From positions 50,922,200 through 50,986,199 of the forward strand of contig CM029612.1 of NCBI GenBank assembly GCA_017311315.1: a stretch of DNA of 64,000 bases, read 5' to 3'. Shown piece after piece: positions 24,136-40,579 of the stretch. This stretch comes from Dendrocalamus latiflorus. Its lineage: Eukaryota; Streptophyta; Magnoliopsida; Poales; Poaceae. Below the pieces are notes generated by a model. It did no database searches. It was not told the DNA's origin and worked only from the letters and a program-made list of their open reading frames with translations. Made by a program: the position numbers and the translations under genes. Position 1 is the stretch's first letter. Each line of letters begins with the position of its first letter.

Positions 24136-24601
24136 TGTAAGTTGCCTTAAACATCATGCATGTCATTATCTGCTAGTCTAGCATCTAGAACACCTAGGCT
24201 TAAGGGGTTTAGAGGGACTCACGGTCACCGATGAACGCCATGAGAGCGAAGACCTCGTGCCTGCGTGATGCAGGCGTGGGGACGAGTCGGTGCAGATCCG
24301 AGAGCTCGCGGTTCGTGGTCGCCGGCGTCGTCCTGCAGTGGCGGTTGGCGGCCTTCCCGTTGCTTAACAGCGCGTAGGAGATCGGGTCACGTTAGGGTTT
24401 GTACGGGGTTACTGACTCTCACGCGAACGACGTCGTAGTCATGAGAGGCCGGAACCCATTCTTTTTATAGCGCTGCGCAACGGGGGACCGTAACCAAAAG
24501 TCGGTTAGGCACCCCCGATCAGGGCGCGAGAGAAAAACGGGAGACGTGGGCATCACCCCACGTCTCTTTCAACCGTTTTAGCCTGAGATCAAAATCCAAC
24601 A
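24136..24601 (-). repeat. 5' LTR of the copia element
   Basis: 466 bp, nearly identical to 18073–18538. TG…CA ends, followed by target duplication ACTTT. Confidence 0.95.
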
Positions 24602-24606
24602 ACTTT

Positions 24607-25345
24607 GACCACTAAAATTTGTTCTCTGTATTTATAAGAGCTATAAAAGTGTAATACTACGATAGTATCTTTTATGATAAATTTACTCGTATCATTTTCA
24701 TATTTTCAAACTAAATATTCTAAACAGTATCCTCCGTCAAACTTAATATGTTTGACTGCACGTATTCTTAGCATTCATGCATCCCCCATTATATAAGAAC
24801 TATCAGGTATTAAAAATAACTGAAGTAATCTATCCATCTGAAATTTTATTATCTTGGAGATGAACTAGATTTGAACATTTGGATCAACCACATACTAGTA
24901 GTATATACGTTTCTCTGTCAACTTGCACATGGAGACCAGGAACATCGACCGTAGCTCCATTATGGCCTTCAAAGTACTGGTACCTTCAGCTTATACACCC
25001 TGCCCTAAAAAAAAGTTTACATATGTCTTTAAGCAGCATTCCCAAGGGACCAAATCATAAACCACTCATGACCTAATCACCACATCTTTTTTTGCCCTCA
25101 TCACTACCCCCAGCCCCAGGCTCCAAGCCTCTCCTTTTTCCCTTCTCACTCCTTTTCACCACTACCACTTTGCTCAAGTCCACCACCCCCGCCCCACCTC
25201 TCCCTCTCTCTTTCTTGGTGACTGTTCCACTGTCCTGCTTTTTGCCATCTCTCCTCGCCTCCTTTTTCTCTTTCTCCTCTCTTCTTTCCTCTTCCTCTTT
25301 GATCACCAGAACCACCGCTGCTATAACTCCTCCTCGTCCTCCTCC
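24607..25345 (+). promoter_or_regulatory. Upstream region and CT-rich leader of the KANADI gene
   Basis: 24607–24800 continues the interrupted repeat. 25085–25345 is strongly C/T-rich, as in many rice 5' leaders. I see no single clear TATA box. Confidence 0.4.
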
Positions 25346-25384
25346 ATGGTTCTCTCTCAATTCATGCAGTATACGACCATTTGA
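25346..25384 (+). promoter_or_regulatory. Short upstream ORF in the KANADI leader
   Basis: ATG 25346 opens a 12-codon frame ending at TGA 25382–25384, 89 bases before the main start. It contains a second in-frame ATG. If it is in the mature leader it could lower translation of the main protein. The transcript start is not known. Confidence 0.45.
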
Positions 25385-25473
25385 TCCCAACAAGTAATAG
25401 ATTAGCTACTGGCTTGAGCTTATAGTCTTCCGTTTGATCATTGAGCTGTAACCCCCATAGTTTTGATCTTGCA

Positions 25474-30317
<4,844 letters not shown>

Positions 30318-31670
30318 AAAAGGACTTTTTTCCCCTCCTTTTTCTTTTGGGTTTCACTCAACTAACCATTGATCAATCGTTTTGACGACTGGATCAATAT
30401 ATTCAGTAAGCGCATGGGTTTGATGTTTGGCTTGAAATCAAGTGGGTTGCCCAGCTAGCTTGTGAGTGCTTTGATATTTTGGAAGCATATATATGAAGTA
30501 CTGCATTCATGTGTGTGCGAAAGCCTGAAAGGCAAGGACCGGATTTGATGTATATGAACAAAAAGAAGGTTGAGTCCTCTCTCGTGATCGACGGGACTGG
30601 AGGCGAGAGCTCGCGGCGGGCGGCAGAGCCTGCCGACCGGGACCGGTCGCCGGAGGAGTCCGCGCGCCGTGGAGAAGCCGTTGAGAGAGAGAACAGCGAC
30701 GGAGCCCCGGACCAGATAACCGTGGGACAGCAACACCGCCTGCGACCTCCGGAGCGCGCTAAGTACCGGCCGTCTTTCTGCCACGTCCGCTCGCCGGGGC
30801 GTCGCAAACGTCGCCGCCAACGCGCGTCGGGTCGCGCGATCTCACTCGCTCCCAGGTTGCCACGAACAACGCCGTGGCTAGTGCGTGCGTCTTTTTCACG
30901 AGATTGGATGGCGCGGATTCGGCTCGGCCCGACCAGGTTGATTTGGCCGGCCCGCCGAGGCCCGGCATGAGGAACGTCTTTTCATGCCCGGCCTGATTCT
31001 ATTGAAAGCCCATATTTGTTAAGATGGCCCGCACAGGCCTGCAGGGTGCAGCCCAAGCCAGATTGGCAGACTAGCCCGGGTTTTGCTTGGGAACGCATGG
31101 ATTTTACCGTAATTTCGCACGAAACAGTATAATTCCTACAAAAAAAATAAATAAAAATGTTCCCGTGTTGTAAGCCGAGCCTAACAATTTTGTACTAATT
31201 TAGTTTACATGAATTTCACGCCTCCTAGACAGCCTTCAATCCAACAGAACGAGCGTTCTTAAGCAAGAACGTAAGGTTGCACCGAAGGGTCAGATCCAGG
31301 AGCATGTAGTGATGGCAACAGCAGAACAGCCCTTGATAAGTTGATATATTTTGTCGGAGTCGTCGCCATCGAGAGCCCACGGTAACACGACGACTGCACC
31401 CACAGGCTGCTCACTGGGCTTGAAACTGCCTACTCTGCCACTGCCACCCGCCTATCAAGAAGAAGCGCGTGTTTCAGAAAACTGCCGACTTTTCTCCTGG
31501 CCTCCTGTCAGGCCGCGGCCTGTGGGCGCGCTCTCTGCAAAATGCAAGGCAACAGGGACATTGAGATGGCACAGCTTCAATCCTGTGTGCCAAGCATGAA
31601 GTATCCCTAGATTCCTGCCAACTCCATGAATTATTCTAGTCCCTAGCACGAGTCAGTATCTGTGCGAGCA
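30318..31670. other. Intergenic, with a GC-rich hAT-like scrap
   Basis: 30590–30970 is GC-rich with open frames on both strands but no ATG-started recognisable protein. 30915–31080 (GGCCGGCCCGCCGAGGCCCG, then GATTGGCAGACTAGCCCGGG) resembles non-autonomous hAT elements with GCCCGGCC motifs, but no target duplication was found. Confidence 0.45.
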
Positions 31671-31674
31671 CCTC

Positions 31675-31682
31675 TATAAAAA
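31675..31682 (+). promoter_or_regulatory. TATA box of the first small gene
   Basis: TATAAAAA, 129 bases before the ATG at 31804. It lies after CGAGCACCTC and is followed by a C/T-rich leader, a normal plant core promoter layout. Confidence 0.75.
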
Positions 31683-31803
31683 GTGCCTCACTCGTGCTAC
31701 GAACCCTCTCCAGATCTCTCTGTTCGGTATTGGCATTCACCTTGTTACTGTCCTAGCTCGTCTTGATTATTCTGTTCTCGCAAGTTGTGATCGACGACGA
31801 TAC

Positions 31804-32082
31804 ATGTCGAGCCTGATAGATATTTGGACGGTGCAACGGGAGAGGATTCGGACCAGGAGCTTGCAGGCGTTCAGGCCGGTGGCTTCGCTGGGCTCAAGCG
31901 CACAGCAAGGCGGTCATGTAACTCGATCTGATGGTCATGGTAGTACCGCTACGCCGTGTGATGAAACGGCTGACGGTGTCATGGCTTTGGCTGCCAAGAA
32001 TCCGGTCACGAGTGCTAGCTCGCCGGAGTTCTTCCAAGAAGATGCCTTCTTATCCATCCTAATTGATTGTTTCGGCCAGTAG
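31804..32082 (+). CDS. Small uncharacterised protein, 92 aa, paralogue of 34135–34362
   Basis: Single exon with ATG and TAG. The protein starts MSSLIDIWTVQRERIRTRS and ends EDAFLSILIDCFGQ. The middle is polar and low in hydrophobic residues, with no signal peptide or membrane segment. Start and end match the neighbouring 75-aa protein (M-x-x-L-[IV]-x-[IV]-W at the start; [LM]-x-D-x-F near the end), while the middles do not align. A well-placed TATA box supports expression. I recall similar stress- or wound-inducible small plant proteins but cannot name the family. Function unknown. Confidence 0.65.
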   Translation: MSSLIDIWTVQRERIRTRSLQAFRPVASLGSSAQQGGHVTRSDGHGSTATPCDETADGVMALAAKNPVTSASSPEFFQEDAFLSILIDCFGQ

Positions 32083-32453
32083 ATTTAGTTGAATACTTAA
32101 AGGATATGTATACCTAATTATTCCAGCTAGACGTATGCGAGTATCTTGTGTGATTTTTGCAATGTACTGAAATATCAAAGGCTGTGACTTCTGAAAGTCT
32201 CTGATACAGAAAATCATGTCTTCAATCAAGTTCGTTTTCATGTACATGATCGCGACGATCTATCCCGAGTGGAAGGGGAGATGTAATCCATTACATCACC
32301 ACCACTCGGCTAAACCAGATATTTTCATCTCAGATCGATACTTGTGAAATCTCTCTCCGCACAGAGATATTTTGCTTCAATTCCTAACTCAGAAAAGATA
32401 TTCGCTTTCCTTTCCCGATATGACATCCGGAAGGAGATATTTACCTTGAGTTA

Positions 32454-32850
32454 GAGCAACTCCAGCAGTAGTCCTTAAAACAGGACCCCTACTTTTTATT
32501 TGAGAGCTCTTTTTATTTTTGAGGGCTCTGTTTTTTGGACTACACTCCAGCAGGAACCCTCAAAACAGGACCCTCAAATTCATTCTTAGAGGGGATACAC
32601 ATAGGACCCACCCTCATCCTCATCCTACTTTTGAGGTCCGAGGGGCAAAAAACTCACTACAGCAGGGCTCCTACTTGAACCCTCAAAAGTAGGGGCTCTC
32701 TCCAGACCCCAGGAATGAGGGCTCGAGGGGGAGATTTGAGGGCTCTCTACTTTTGAGGGATCAAGTAAGAGCCCTGCTGGAGTGAGTTTTTTACCCCTCA
32801 ACTCTCAAAAGTAGGATGAGGGCTCAAGTAGAGTCCTGCCGAAGTTGCTC
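32454..32850. mobile_element. Tourist-like MITE with TTA target duplication
   Basis: The ends GAGCAACTCCAGCAG and GAAGTTGCTC are inverted and flanked by TTA on both sides (32451–32453, 32851–32853). The inside is built of repeated, partly inverted CCCTCAAAAGTAGG/CTACTTTTGAGGG blocks. 397 bp, non-coding. Confidence 0.85.
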
Positions 32851-32853
32851 TTA

Positions 32854-33585
32854 AGCAGTGCAGCGTGTTCCTGAACTTCACCAGCTCATAGTACGTAATT
32901 AGTACTGCTAGACTCTACACTTAGTACTGCTGGTCTGGCAAGCGTAATCTATTTCACTATTTGTGTCAGTACATCTCTGTATGCGCCTTAATGATACTTG
33001 CAACTGATGACTCAATACCTGTACATGCATGGAGCTCATGTAGAAACAAAAACGCACGGAATCGATAAGAACGCGAAGGACTTGCTGCGCTTTTGGTTTT
33101 GCGCATACCAATACGGCAATACCATGGATGCCGTACTGCCGCCGTTTTTCTGAACAGCCGCATAGCAGATTAGCAGAACTTACCTGCACCTCACAAATAG
33201 TCCAACAATAACGTCGCGGAGCGCGCGCGTACACGTAACTACGCAGAATCAAATACTCTAGTCCCGTTGGTGCCGCGAAAGGAGAAGACAGATGCAGATC
33301 CTGATTTTTAGGCTTCATGATTCTCTTAAAATAAACAGTTTTGCTATTGTACAGGGAACTAAAACTTTTTTTATCTTTCAGTTACCTAAAATTGCACTCC
33401 TAATCAACTGAAGTTGCATCTCCTAAAAAAACACCAGCAATTTTAGGTGAATTAGAGTGCAACTTCAGATGACGGAAAGATAAAAAAATTTCAGTCGCAT
33501 ATGCAATAATCACTTCTTAAAATAAATTAGACGATTTCATAAATCAATTTTTTAAAACAATTCTTTAAATTTAAAATTATATACG
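32854..33585. other. Intergenic with an imperfect hairpin
   Basis: No gene seen. 33364–33493 carries imperfect inverted arms (TTTTTTTATCTTTC and GAAAGATAAAAAAA, plus GAAGTTGCA and TGCAACTTC), perhaps a decayed MITE. Confidence 0.45.
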
Positions 33586-34007
33586 TTGTTGATGCCAGCC
33601 CGCAACGACGGACCCCGCGCGGCAAGTCACCGTGCGGCATCTCCTGATCCGCACACGGAATCGGAAGAAATATCCTCCGCCCGGTGCGTTTTGGTTACCG
33701 GTATATCCCATCTCGCGCGCGGATTCCTCATCAACCACCGCACGACAGCCTCAGGAACCTGGCTTCCAGACGCGCGTCGCGCCGCGCCGCGCGTCACATG
33801 GGAAAGGCATGGCGTGGGCCTCCGGCCGGCCTCCCCCTGAAACGGACAAAGCCGATGAGAGGTGGCCGCGCGGCCGCCGCATAGCGCCAAAACCGCTTAC
33901 CTTTCGTCGACTGTCCGGCTCCGCGCACATAGCACGCACGTAGTTTCTTCCCCTTTTCCCACTCCCGGAGTCCGTGGATGGAGGAGCAAGTGGTGCCTTC
34001 GGACGCG

Positions 34008-34013
34008 TATAAG
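34008..34013 (+). promoter_or_regulatory. TATA box of the second small gene
   Basis: TATAAG in GACGCGTATAAGTGGAACC, 127 bases before ATG 34135. This is almost the same spacing as in the paralogue upstream (129 bases). Confidence 0.7.
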
Positions 34014-34134
34014 TGGAACCCATCGCCGCGCGGCTAACAAAGCAACCACTGAAGTGAAGACGAGCTAGCTCAAGAACATTCTTTCGAGTGTGTAGAGTGA
34101 GCGGAGCTGAGACCTAAGAGCGTGTAGAGGAACA

Positions 34135-34362
34135 ATGGCTGGGTTGGTCGGTGTTTGGCTTGGGGAGTTCGCCAAGTTTGGCCGGGAGGCGGCACCGGCG
34201 GCCAACGCCGAAGTCGGCCGGCGCCACCAGAGCGATGGCATGGTGGAAGAGGAGAGCGGGAAGAAGGGTGGTGTCCAAGAGAGGAGGAGGAGGAACAGCG
34301 GCGTCCTCTCCGACTCCGAGGCCATGGTATGCATGCTGATGGACCGCTTCGCCCCTGCGTGA
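34135..34362 (+). CDS. Small uncharacterised protein, 75 aa, paralogue of 31804–32082
   Basis: Single exon, ATG to TGA. It begins MAGLVGVWLGEFAKFGREA and ends SEAMVCMLMDRFAPA. The middle is charged, with a basic patch QERRRRNSG that could act in nuclear localisation. Both ends share the pattern of the 92-aa neighbour 2.05 kb upstream, so an old tandem duplication is inferred. No signal peptide or membrane segment. Function not recognised. Confidence 0.65.
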   Translation: MAGLVGVWLGEFAKFGREAAPAANAEVGRRHQSDGMVEEESGKKGGVQERRRRNSGVLSDSEAMVCMLMDRFAPA

Positions 34363-34850
34363 CATGCCGGAGATCGAGCTGGCGTTCGTTCCTACATACC
34401 AGGGTAGGAGCGCGGCACATGGGAAGTGTATACTGTGTAGTAGTACTGTGGCCAGTTGTATCAACTGTATCATATCATATATGAATTATGATGTCCTTGA
34501 AATGAATTCTTTGGTTAGTATTCCAGTCGGTTCTGACTTTGGCGTCTTTCTCTCCTTTTCTTTTCGTGCAATGGGAGATATCAGATACCTTGGCTACTGT
34601 GGTTCTGCTCTTCTTCCGTCTTGAGAAAATTGGAAAATTTTGTTGTTCTTCCACCATTTTTTTGGACCTGTTCTTGTAGGACCAAAGATGATAAAAAAAT
34701 TGATTATATTGCTATTTGAAAAGAAAAATTTTATAGTCACTCTACCTTAGAGAACAAAGAGCATACCAAATACTCAACTCTTAAACTCTAATCTTAAAAT
34801 AAGAGAGCATAAGAAAGATATATTAAATGATTAACTAAAAATCTTTCGGG

Positions 34851-35087
34851 TGTGTATAGGCATCATCCGGATGTTTTCTTCCTAACTATCATCCATTTTT
34901 GAGACCGTTGGATTAGAGATCCAACGACCCATTTTTTTTGAGGGGAAGATTTTTTTTTGAGGAGGGGGAGATTTTTTTTTGAAGGGGATAGGGGAGAATA
35001 TATGGCCGTTGGATCTCTAATCCAATGGTCACAAATCTGGATGATAGTTAGGAAGAAAACATCCGGATGATGTTTATCAATACACAA
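34851..35087. mobile_element. Foldback MITE with about 45-bp arms
   Basis: Left arm from TGTGTATAGGCATCATCCGG to ACTATCATCCA is matched in reverse by TGGATGATAGTTAGG to GATGTTTATCAATACACA. A second inner inverted pair (CCGTTGGATTAGAGATCC and GGATCTCTAATCCAATGG) surrounds a G/T-rich centre. No target duplication was found. Confidence 0.8.
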
Positions 35088-37490
35088 ATCGTTATCCCAA
35101 CTCTTTAAATAGATAGGTTAGCCAGCCATATATAATTGTTAGTGAATATTATCTATTTAGCACAATAGGAAAAACCCGATAAATCTATACACACTAATTT
35201 TAACTCACACATCACATTATGCACGTTTTTCAAAGTGCATAAACTCGAATCCACTAAGTCTTAAACTTTGATCCAACTTGATCATACTAATTTCTCCATG
35301 ACCTAAATAGCCTTTCCAAGCGCTGCTCGCATACCGCAGTTTCTTTCAAAGCCGTTTTCGATATTTTGGTCAAACTACCTAAATATCTTTTCTTGACCCT
35401 CTCATCTCCTTCTATTGCAAGCAATCACCATGCTTACCACATGTAGGTACACTACCGGCTTACCACGCGTCGGCAACTCTCTCTCGTTCCGATTTCATTG
35501 GACCACGCCTCACTTGAACCGACCAAATCACATGGTGCAACTCACCGTTCAAACTTTCCTTCAACATTTCCCGTATTTCTTGTGCCATGCTTGAGCTCAT
35601 CATCTCACCCGGTATTCTTAATCGTTCAAGGCCTCAGTTTCTTTATGAGCGTAGCCCTGATCCTCACCATTGGCCATAATTGACTCCAGACAACACTGCA
35701 CATTTAAAGATAAAGAAATCATTTTCAGACACAAGTTCTTTATAACTTGGCCCACGTTAGTCAAAACATGCTTCATACACATTAATGTATTGACCTAGGT
35801 CAACCCAACTCAATCCATAACTCAATTTTCCAAAATCCTCGAATTTCTACCTCGGTCGGTATTACCACTCATCACAGGCTGGTACTACCGCACCTCACAC
35901 CTTGCAACTGGAAAAGAGATCATATATACACTGAAACTATAAGTTAGGTTACTATTTTCTGAATTTTTCAGTTGGCATGCCCATCGAATAGCATTAACGC
36001 AAACAGATTACCAATGTATGCATACAATCAAGGCAAATGTACACTAACAAAATAATGAACACGATCATATAGTTGTATCAAACAATACAGAGTCTAAGTA
36101 CAGCATACAAGCATGTTGCTTTAGAACCCACAACCTAAATGACATGATGCAATGAAATGAACTCACCATGTTTCGATTGGAATATCATCAAGGTCAATCA
36201 AGTCATGAATGGAGTCCATGCTATGTTTCGTAGAAACTACAGTTCAGATAATTATAAATGATAAACTTGCTTCTGTGATTAGCCATTCTAAATGAAATTA
36301 GGCAACAAAAATTAGCATTACCAGATGCTGCTAGATACCAATCCTATAGGTAAACAAGTACCTCAGCTATCTCTAAGGACAACCTGCTACGGAATCACTA
36401 ATGATTCTCCCTCCTTTGCTGAAAGCTGCCTTGGATGCAACAGTAGAAGCTGGAACAGCTAGCACATCTCGTGCTACGCGGACTAGGGTTGGATACTTGA
36501 AGAAGTTAACCATCCACCAATTTAAAATATCAAATTTTGATCATGTGTGCTTAAGGAAATGACTTGCAAATGGGCAACTTAGCATACGACACACCATACC
36601 AAATGAACGGCATCTAAACATAACATAGAAATGCCTTGAATCTCACCAATTGTTTGTATTAATATAGATAGCAATAAGTGAAATGGCACAAATCATTTAC
36701 TATGCAAACAGATGGAGTAGCTATTAGATACAGAACCAGGTAACCATACAATGCATACATAGAACTAGAAAAGAATATGTGCTCAGCATTTGTGGCAAAC
36801 AAGTTGGAGATTATACCATATCATCATGCAATATCCACATTAGATCAGTATATCGTGCTCTTTTTTTTAAACGCATATCATACTTGACAAAAAGGACTCC
36901 AAATTTGCACTACACATTCCAGAAATATGACACCAGAGGGAAATTACAGCATATATGTAGGTACAGACTAACAAAAACACTAGACATTATTTAAACATAT
37001 CAATACTACTAACCATGAGAAGTACAAATGCCAAGAGTTGCTGTTGACGTTCGGAATGCCTCTGTCTCTGTATATGACCTTGCCGCTGGTGAAGTAACCC
37101 CCACCGGGACCTCGCCACTGAAGACAACCTTATTGTCAGAGACGCGAGAGGCAGCAATCCTCTGCGTCCTTCCATATCTTGTGTCTCTGGACTTGCCATG
37201 TTGGTAGTGGGGACAAGCTCAAGGCCAATGGCGTGACAAGCTTGAGCTTAAGGCTAGTGGCTGGGACAACCAACCAGGAACAACGGGGCAGGTTGGAGAC
37301 CGCAAGTGTGGCAATGATGGCGCCGATGACAAGAAGGACCGAAAGTTCGAGCCCCACATCGCACTTCAGCAACAAGAAGGCTCGAGCTTGCTAGTGCCAT
37401 CCCACGTCAATCGCATGCAGCGAAAGCAGGAGGAGGAGGCTGTGGCAATGGGATTCGGGGTAGGCGAAGGGGGAGATGGAGAAAGAGGGG
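35088..37490. other. Intergenic, no gene supported
   Basis: AT-rich with short open frames. On the minus strand 37000–37440 has mildly coding-like composition; a frame at 37136–37375 gives a hydrophobic stretch LSVLLVIGAIIATLAVSN. Taken with GC-rich sequence beyond the TRIM (38198–38330), it may be the 5' end of an unrecognised gene that the TRIM split. Evidence is weak. Confidence 0.35.
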
Positions 37491-37495
37491 GAGAC

Positions 37496-38192
37496 TGTGA
37501 CACCCCGGACCATGTTGGCCCATATATGTGTGCACATAAGGGTGTGGGTTAGTTCTACCTTGCTAGTTTAGCTTGAGAAGCACTTACAAATAAGCCTAGA
37601 AGTTCCAATGGTAGCACCCCTGGTTAACCATTTTACGCGAAGCGAGGACGAAAGTGCACTCGGGTTGCTACGTATGCGTGGGCTATCCAAAATGAGGTTA
37701 GACCTAAGCCGGTTTGGACCCTAAGGCGTTACAAATGGTATCAGAGCTGACTCTCGCGGTTACACGGGCACGTGCGGGTCAGGGGCGCGGACATATGGCG
37801 CATGGCGCGTGTGGGCCCAGAGTGGACACACGGCATGTCATATGTGCTGGCACTGAATGCACGGACATGTGCCAAGAGAGGAGATCCTTATCATTTGCCC
37901 CAGTGTGGGTATGTTGGTCTGACGAGGATGTCGGGTCCTTTGAGGGGAGGTGTATGTCACACCCCAGACCATATCGGTCCATGTGTGTGTGCATATAAGG
38001 GTGTGGGTAAGTCCCACCTTGCTAGCTTAGCTTGAGAAGCACTTACATATAAGCCTAGGAGTTCCAATGGTAGCACCCCTGGTTAACCATTTTGCGCGAA
38101 GCGATGACGAAAGTGCAAGCGAGTTGCTACGTGTGCGTGGCCTATCCAGAATGGGGTTAGGCCTAAGCCGGTTTGGACCCTAAGGCGTTACA
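37496..38192 (+). mobile_element. Complete TRIM (miniature LTR retrotransposon), 697 bp
   Basis: Two 238-bp direct repeats (37496–37733 and 37955–38192), each TG…CA, flank 221 bp. The target duplication GAGAC is exact (37491–37495, 38193–38197). Next to the first LTR, TGGTATCAGAGC (37736–37747) is a tRNA-Met primer site; before the second, TTTGAGGGGAGG is a polypurine tract. No protein is encoded, so it needs proteins from another element. The LTRs have diverged by roughly 10% by eye, so the insertion is old. Confidence 0.95.
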
Positions 38193-38439
38193 GAGACAAA
38201 GGCAGAGGCTGGAGGAGAGGTGTAGGGGGAGCATAGGAGGTGGAGGCGGAGGCAGAGGGGAGGTGGAGGCGAAGAGGGATGGTGGCTAGGTTGATTCTAG
38301 GGTTGATAGGGTATGGCTCCTATTGGAGCTCTAAATTTCGTGGGCCAAACCTCTACTCTATGGATTCATAATTTAACAGGCAGGTTATTGGGCTAACACA
38401 CCCTATTTACACCTCTATCCCTGCATGTTGTTGATGATA

Positions 38440-38802
38440 TTTTAAAAAAACTTTAAAAGAGTCATTTATCCTCCTCTAACTTGCCATAAAGGATCCTACC
38501 ATCAACTCACAAACTTAGCTCAAAAGATTGTGTCCCCTTGGAGTGATTGTCCAATCCCGTGGTAGCCAGGGATCAGACCACAAATCTACCTTCTCCCCAC
38601 TTCCAACTCGCCAGATTATCCCCTTGTTGAGCTGGTTAATACTCTTAAGGATGCCGCGCAACGTATATGAAATTCCATTAACCGGTTTGGCTTTTAAAAC
38701 ATCACCATCTGGAAAGTACTTAGCACGAAGGACTTGGCACACACAGGGAGTTGTTAACTGTTTGGCAGCTTCGGATTCCTGTTCTGTTCTAACGCTGCAC
38801 AA
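38440..38802 (-). pseudogene. LINE reverse transcriptase C-terminal fragment
   Basis: The minus strand reads VLRAKYFPDGDVLKAK, then GIIWRVGSGEKVDLWSDPWL. This is the conserved region after the reverse transcriptase in plant non-LTR elements (zf-RVT neighbourhood). It is a short, truncated piece with a stop after TPRGHNLLS. Confidence 0.8.
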
Positions 38803-40020
38803 TTTGGGGGTATAAATACTTCGTATTTTGGTTCATGGCCTTGAGGCATCGAAAGTTATGCGTACACTACAACCGGTCAAGCTATCATAAAAACGCCTGT
38901 GTACATATACGTCATATTTTAGCTCCTCTGTTAGCGATGAGTAAGAAGAATGAGAATGAATACTCGTGTTTTAGTCTGCTTTGGGCTAGTTATAGTAAAA
39001 GCGGTTTTTTGTGGCTTTTGGTTTCGACTACTTCAGAAGTCAAAATAAATCGGTTGGCTTTTCCAAACAGTTTTTCAAGTTCAAAGCCGTATTCACCATC
39101 CATGTTAGTGTCTCCATTGTCCGTCATTATCTCGAAAAATAAAATAAAAATTATTAGCCATAGACAAAAACCATTAACCACTGACAGAAACCAACTACCG
39201 TAGACTAGTAGTGTGCCCGTGCTAACGCTACGGTAAAATATAAAACAAGATATAATTTGTAAAAAATAAAACGAACAATCGTATTCATTAAGATTCACGT
39301 CTCATATATGAAGCTACTCATCCGTAACAACGCGGTCAGCAGTCCATAGTCATAAATTGGTAATGGAAAGAAAAACAAAATATTCCTTTGACTTTTGGCT
39401 ATTGGTCATCTATGCTTAGCAGTGATTCAAGACAGAACATTCCAAATCCAATAAAGTAAAATATCTGCTAGATCAAAATACAAAAAAATAATGTACATCA
39501 GTAAGGATTTAACTCATGAGCACTTTTTCCCATATTCTAGACACTTAAACACCCAATGTACACAAAAATGTGCTTGGATACTCATCAATAGTACATTTAT
39601 TAAAACTCCAATGATCAATTCATGCATCCAAGAATTCTTTTGATAGAAGTCTGGAACCGACACAATTATGTGAGAATTAGCATGTTCAAATATTGAACCA
39701 AGTGCTACCAATCTCATGACTGCAAAAGAATTGAACATGCATATCAGTTCACAAAAATATTACAGAGTTGATATGAGTTAAATGCAGTACCATGCAAGAC
39801 ATGGTTGGCCAGCAGGTTTAGATACATGCATAAAAGTTTGAAGAATACTGAGTGGAGATGTGCGACATCTATAATAAGTTACTCAGTATTGACCCATCTC
39901 TGGTTTTCTCCTCACAGAACTGACAGACCTGCATGCAAGTAAACTTCACTTTCTGAGCGCCAACACTAAACATACAGTAACATCATACCAGACAGTAGCA
40001 TGGATCAGAGTTCTATTTAC

Positions 40021-40203
40021 CTTTGAAGTACATGTAGACGCCATCTTTGCAGCGCCACGGCTTGTGCTGGCGGATGATGACGACAGACATGACTTTCTTG
40101 CGGAGGTCGGGCTTGCCCTTCTTGACGGTGGCCATGACCATGTCGCCGACGCAGGCCGACGGTAGCCGGTTGAGCCTGCCCTTGATGCCCTTCACGGAGA
40201 ATG
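40021..40203 (-). pseudogene. RPL23: Ribosomal protein uL14 (60S L23) internal exon fragment
   Basis: Reads SVKGIKGRLNRLPSACVGDM, then VMATVKKGKPDLRKKVMS, then KPWRCKDGVYMYFK before a GTAAAT donor. This is the middle of eukaryotic L23 (uL14), a large-subunit protein. Substitutions at otherwise near-invariant places (such as Cys and His in the RQHKPWRC stretch) show relaxed constraint. No start, N-terminal exon or C-terminal exon is nearby. Captured fragment in Helitron 2. Confidence 0.88.
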
Positions 40204-40579
40204 AGATGGCATAAAAAATCGTTACTGTCTTTTAGAAGATAATTTGTACCTTATCATACTTTTCAAACTCATCACGTTCTTCTTGACTACAGTTTCTCCC
40301 TATAGGCGACACATTAAGCATTCCACTTTGGAATTATATGAATGTACCCCTGAGCAAACAATTACTTGGTCAGTACAGAGGTAGTGCCAATGGGAATGGA
40401 TGCTTAAACCTGAACAGAAGTTAAGCAGGTTTTTCATATAGTCAAAGACTCAAACAGACCACAAAAAATATATGGTCATGTTGGGGGCAGTCCGACCACC
40501 AAATACAAGCTAAGAATAAGTACAGCATCATGTAAATGCATACAGCAAATGAATTAAGCAGTAAATATGATGAACTTAC

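Larger units (their letters stand above)
18073..24601 (-). mobile_element. Ty1/copia LTR retrotransposon, 6.5 kb
   Basis: The element runs TG…CA between a 5-bp duplication ACTTT (18068–18072 and 24602–24606). Both LTRs are 466 bp. On the minus strand the order is 5' LTR, tRNA-Met primer site, gag-protease, integrase, reverse transcriptase, RNase H, purine tract, 3' LTR, which is the copia order. The LTRs differ at about three positions by eye (around 18104, 18290, 18430), so insertion is recent. The pol region has a stop and a frameshift, so this copy is probably not autonomous. It landed in an older Stowaway-like repeat. Confidence 0.95.

Noticed and set aside
25092..25397. 101-aa frame upstream of KANADI
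   Set aside because: No ATG start; C/T-rich leader composition.
30455..30820. Minus-strand frame that looks like a mitochondrial presequence
   Set aside because: It has no ATG (starts at TTG) and no following exon was found.
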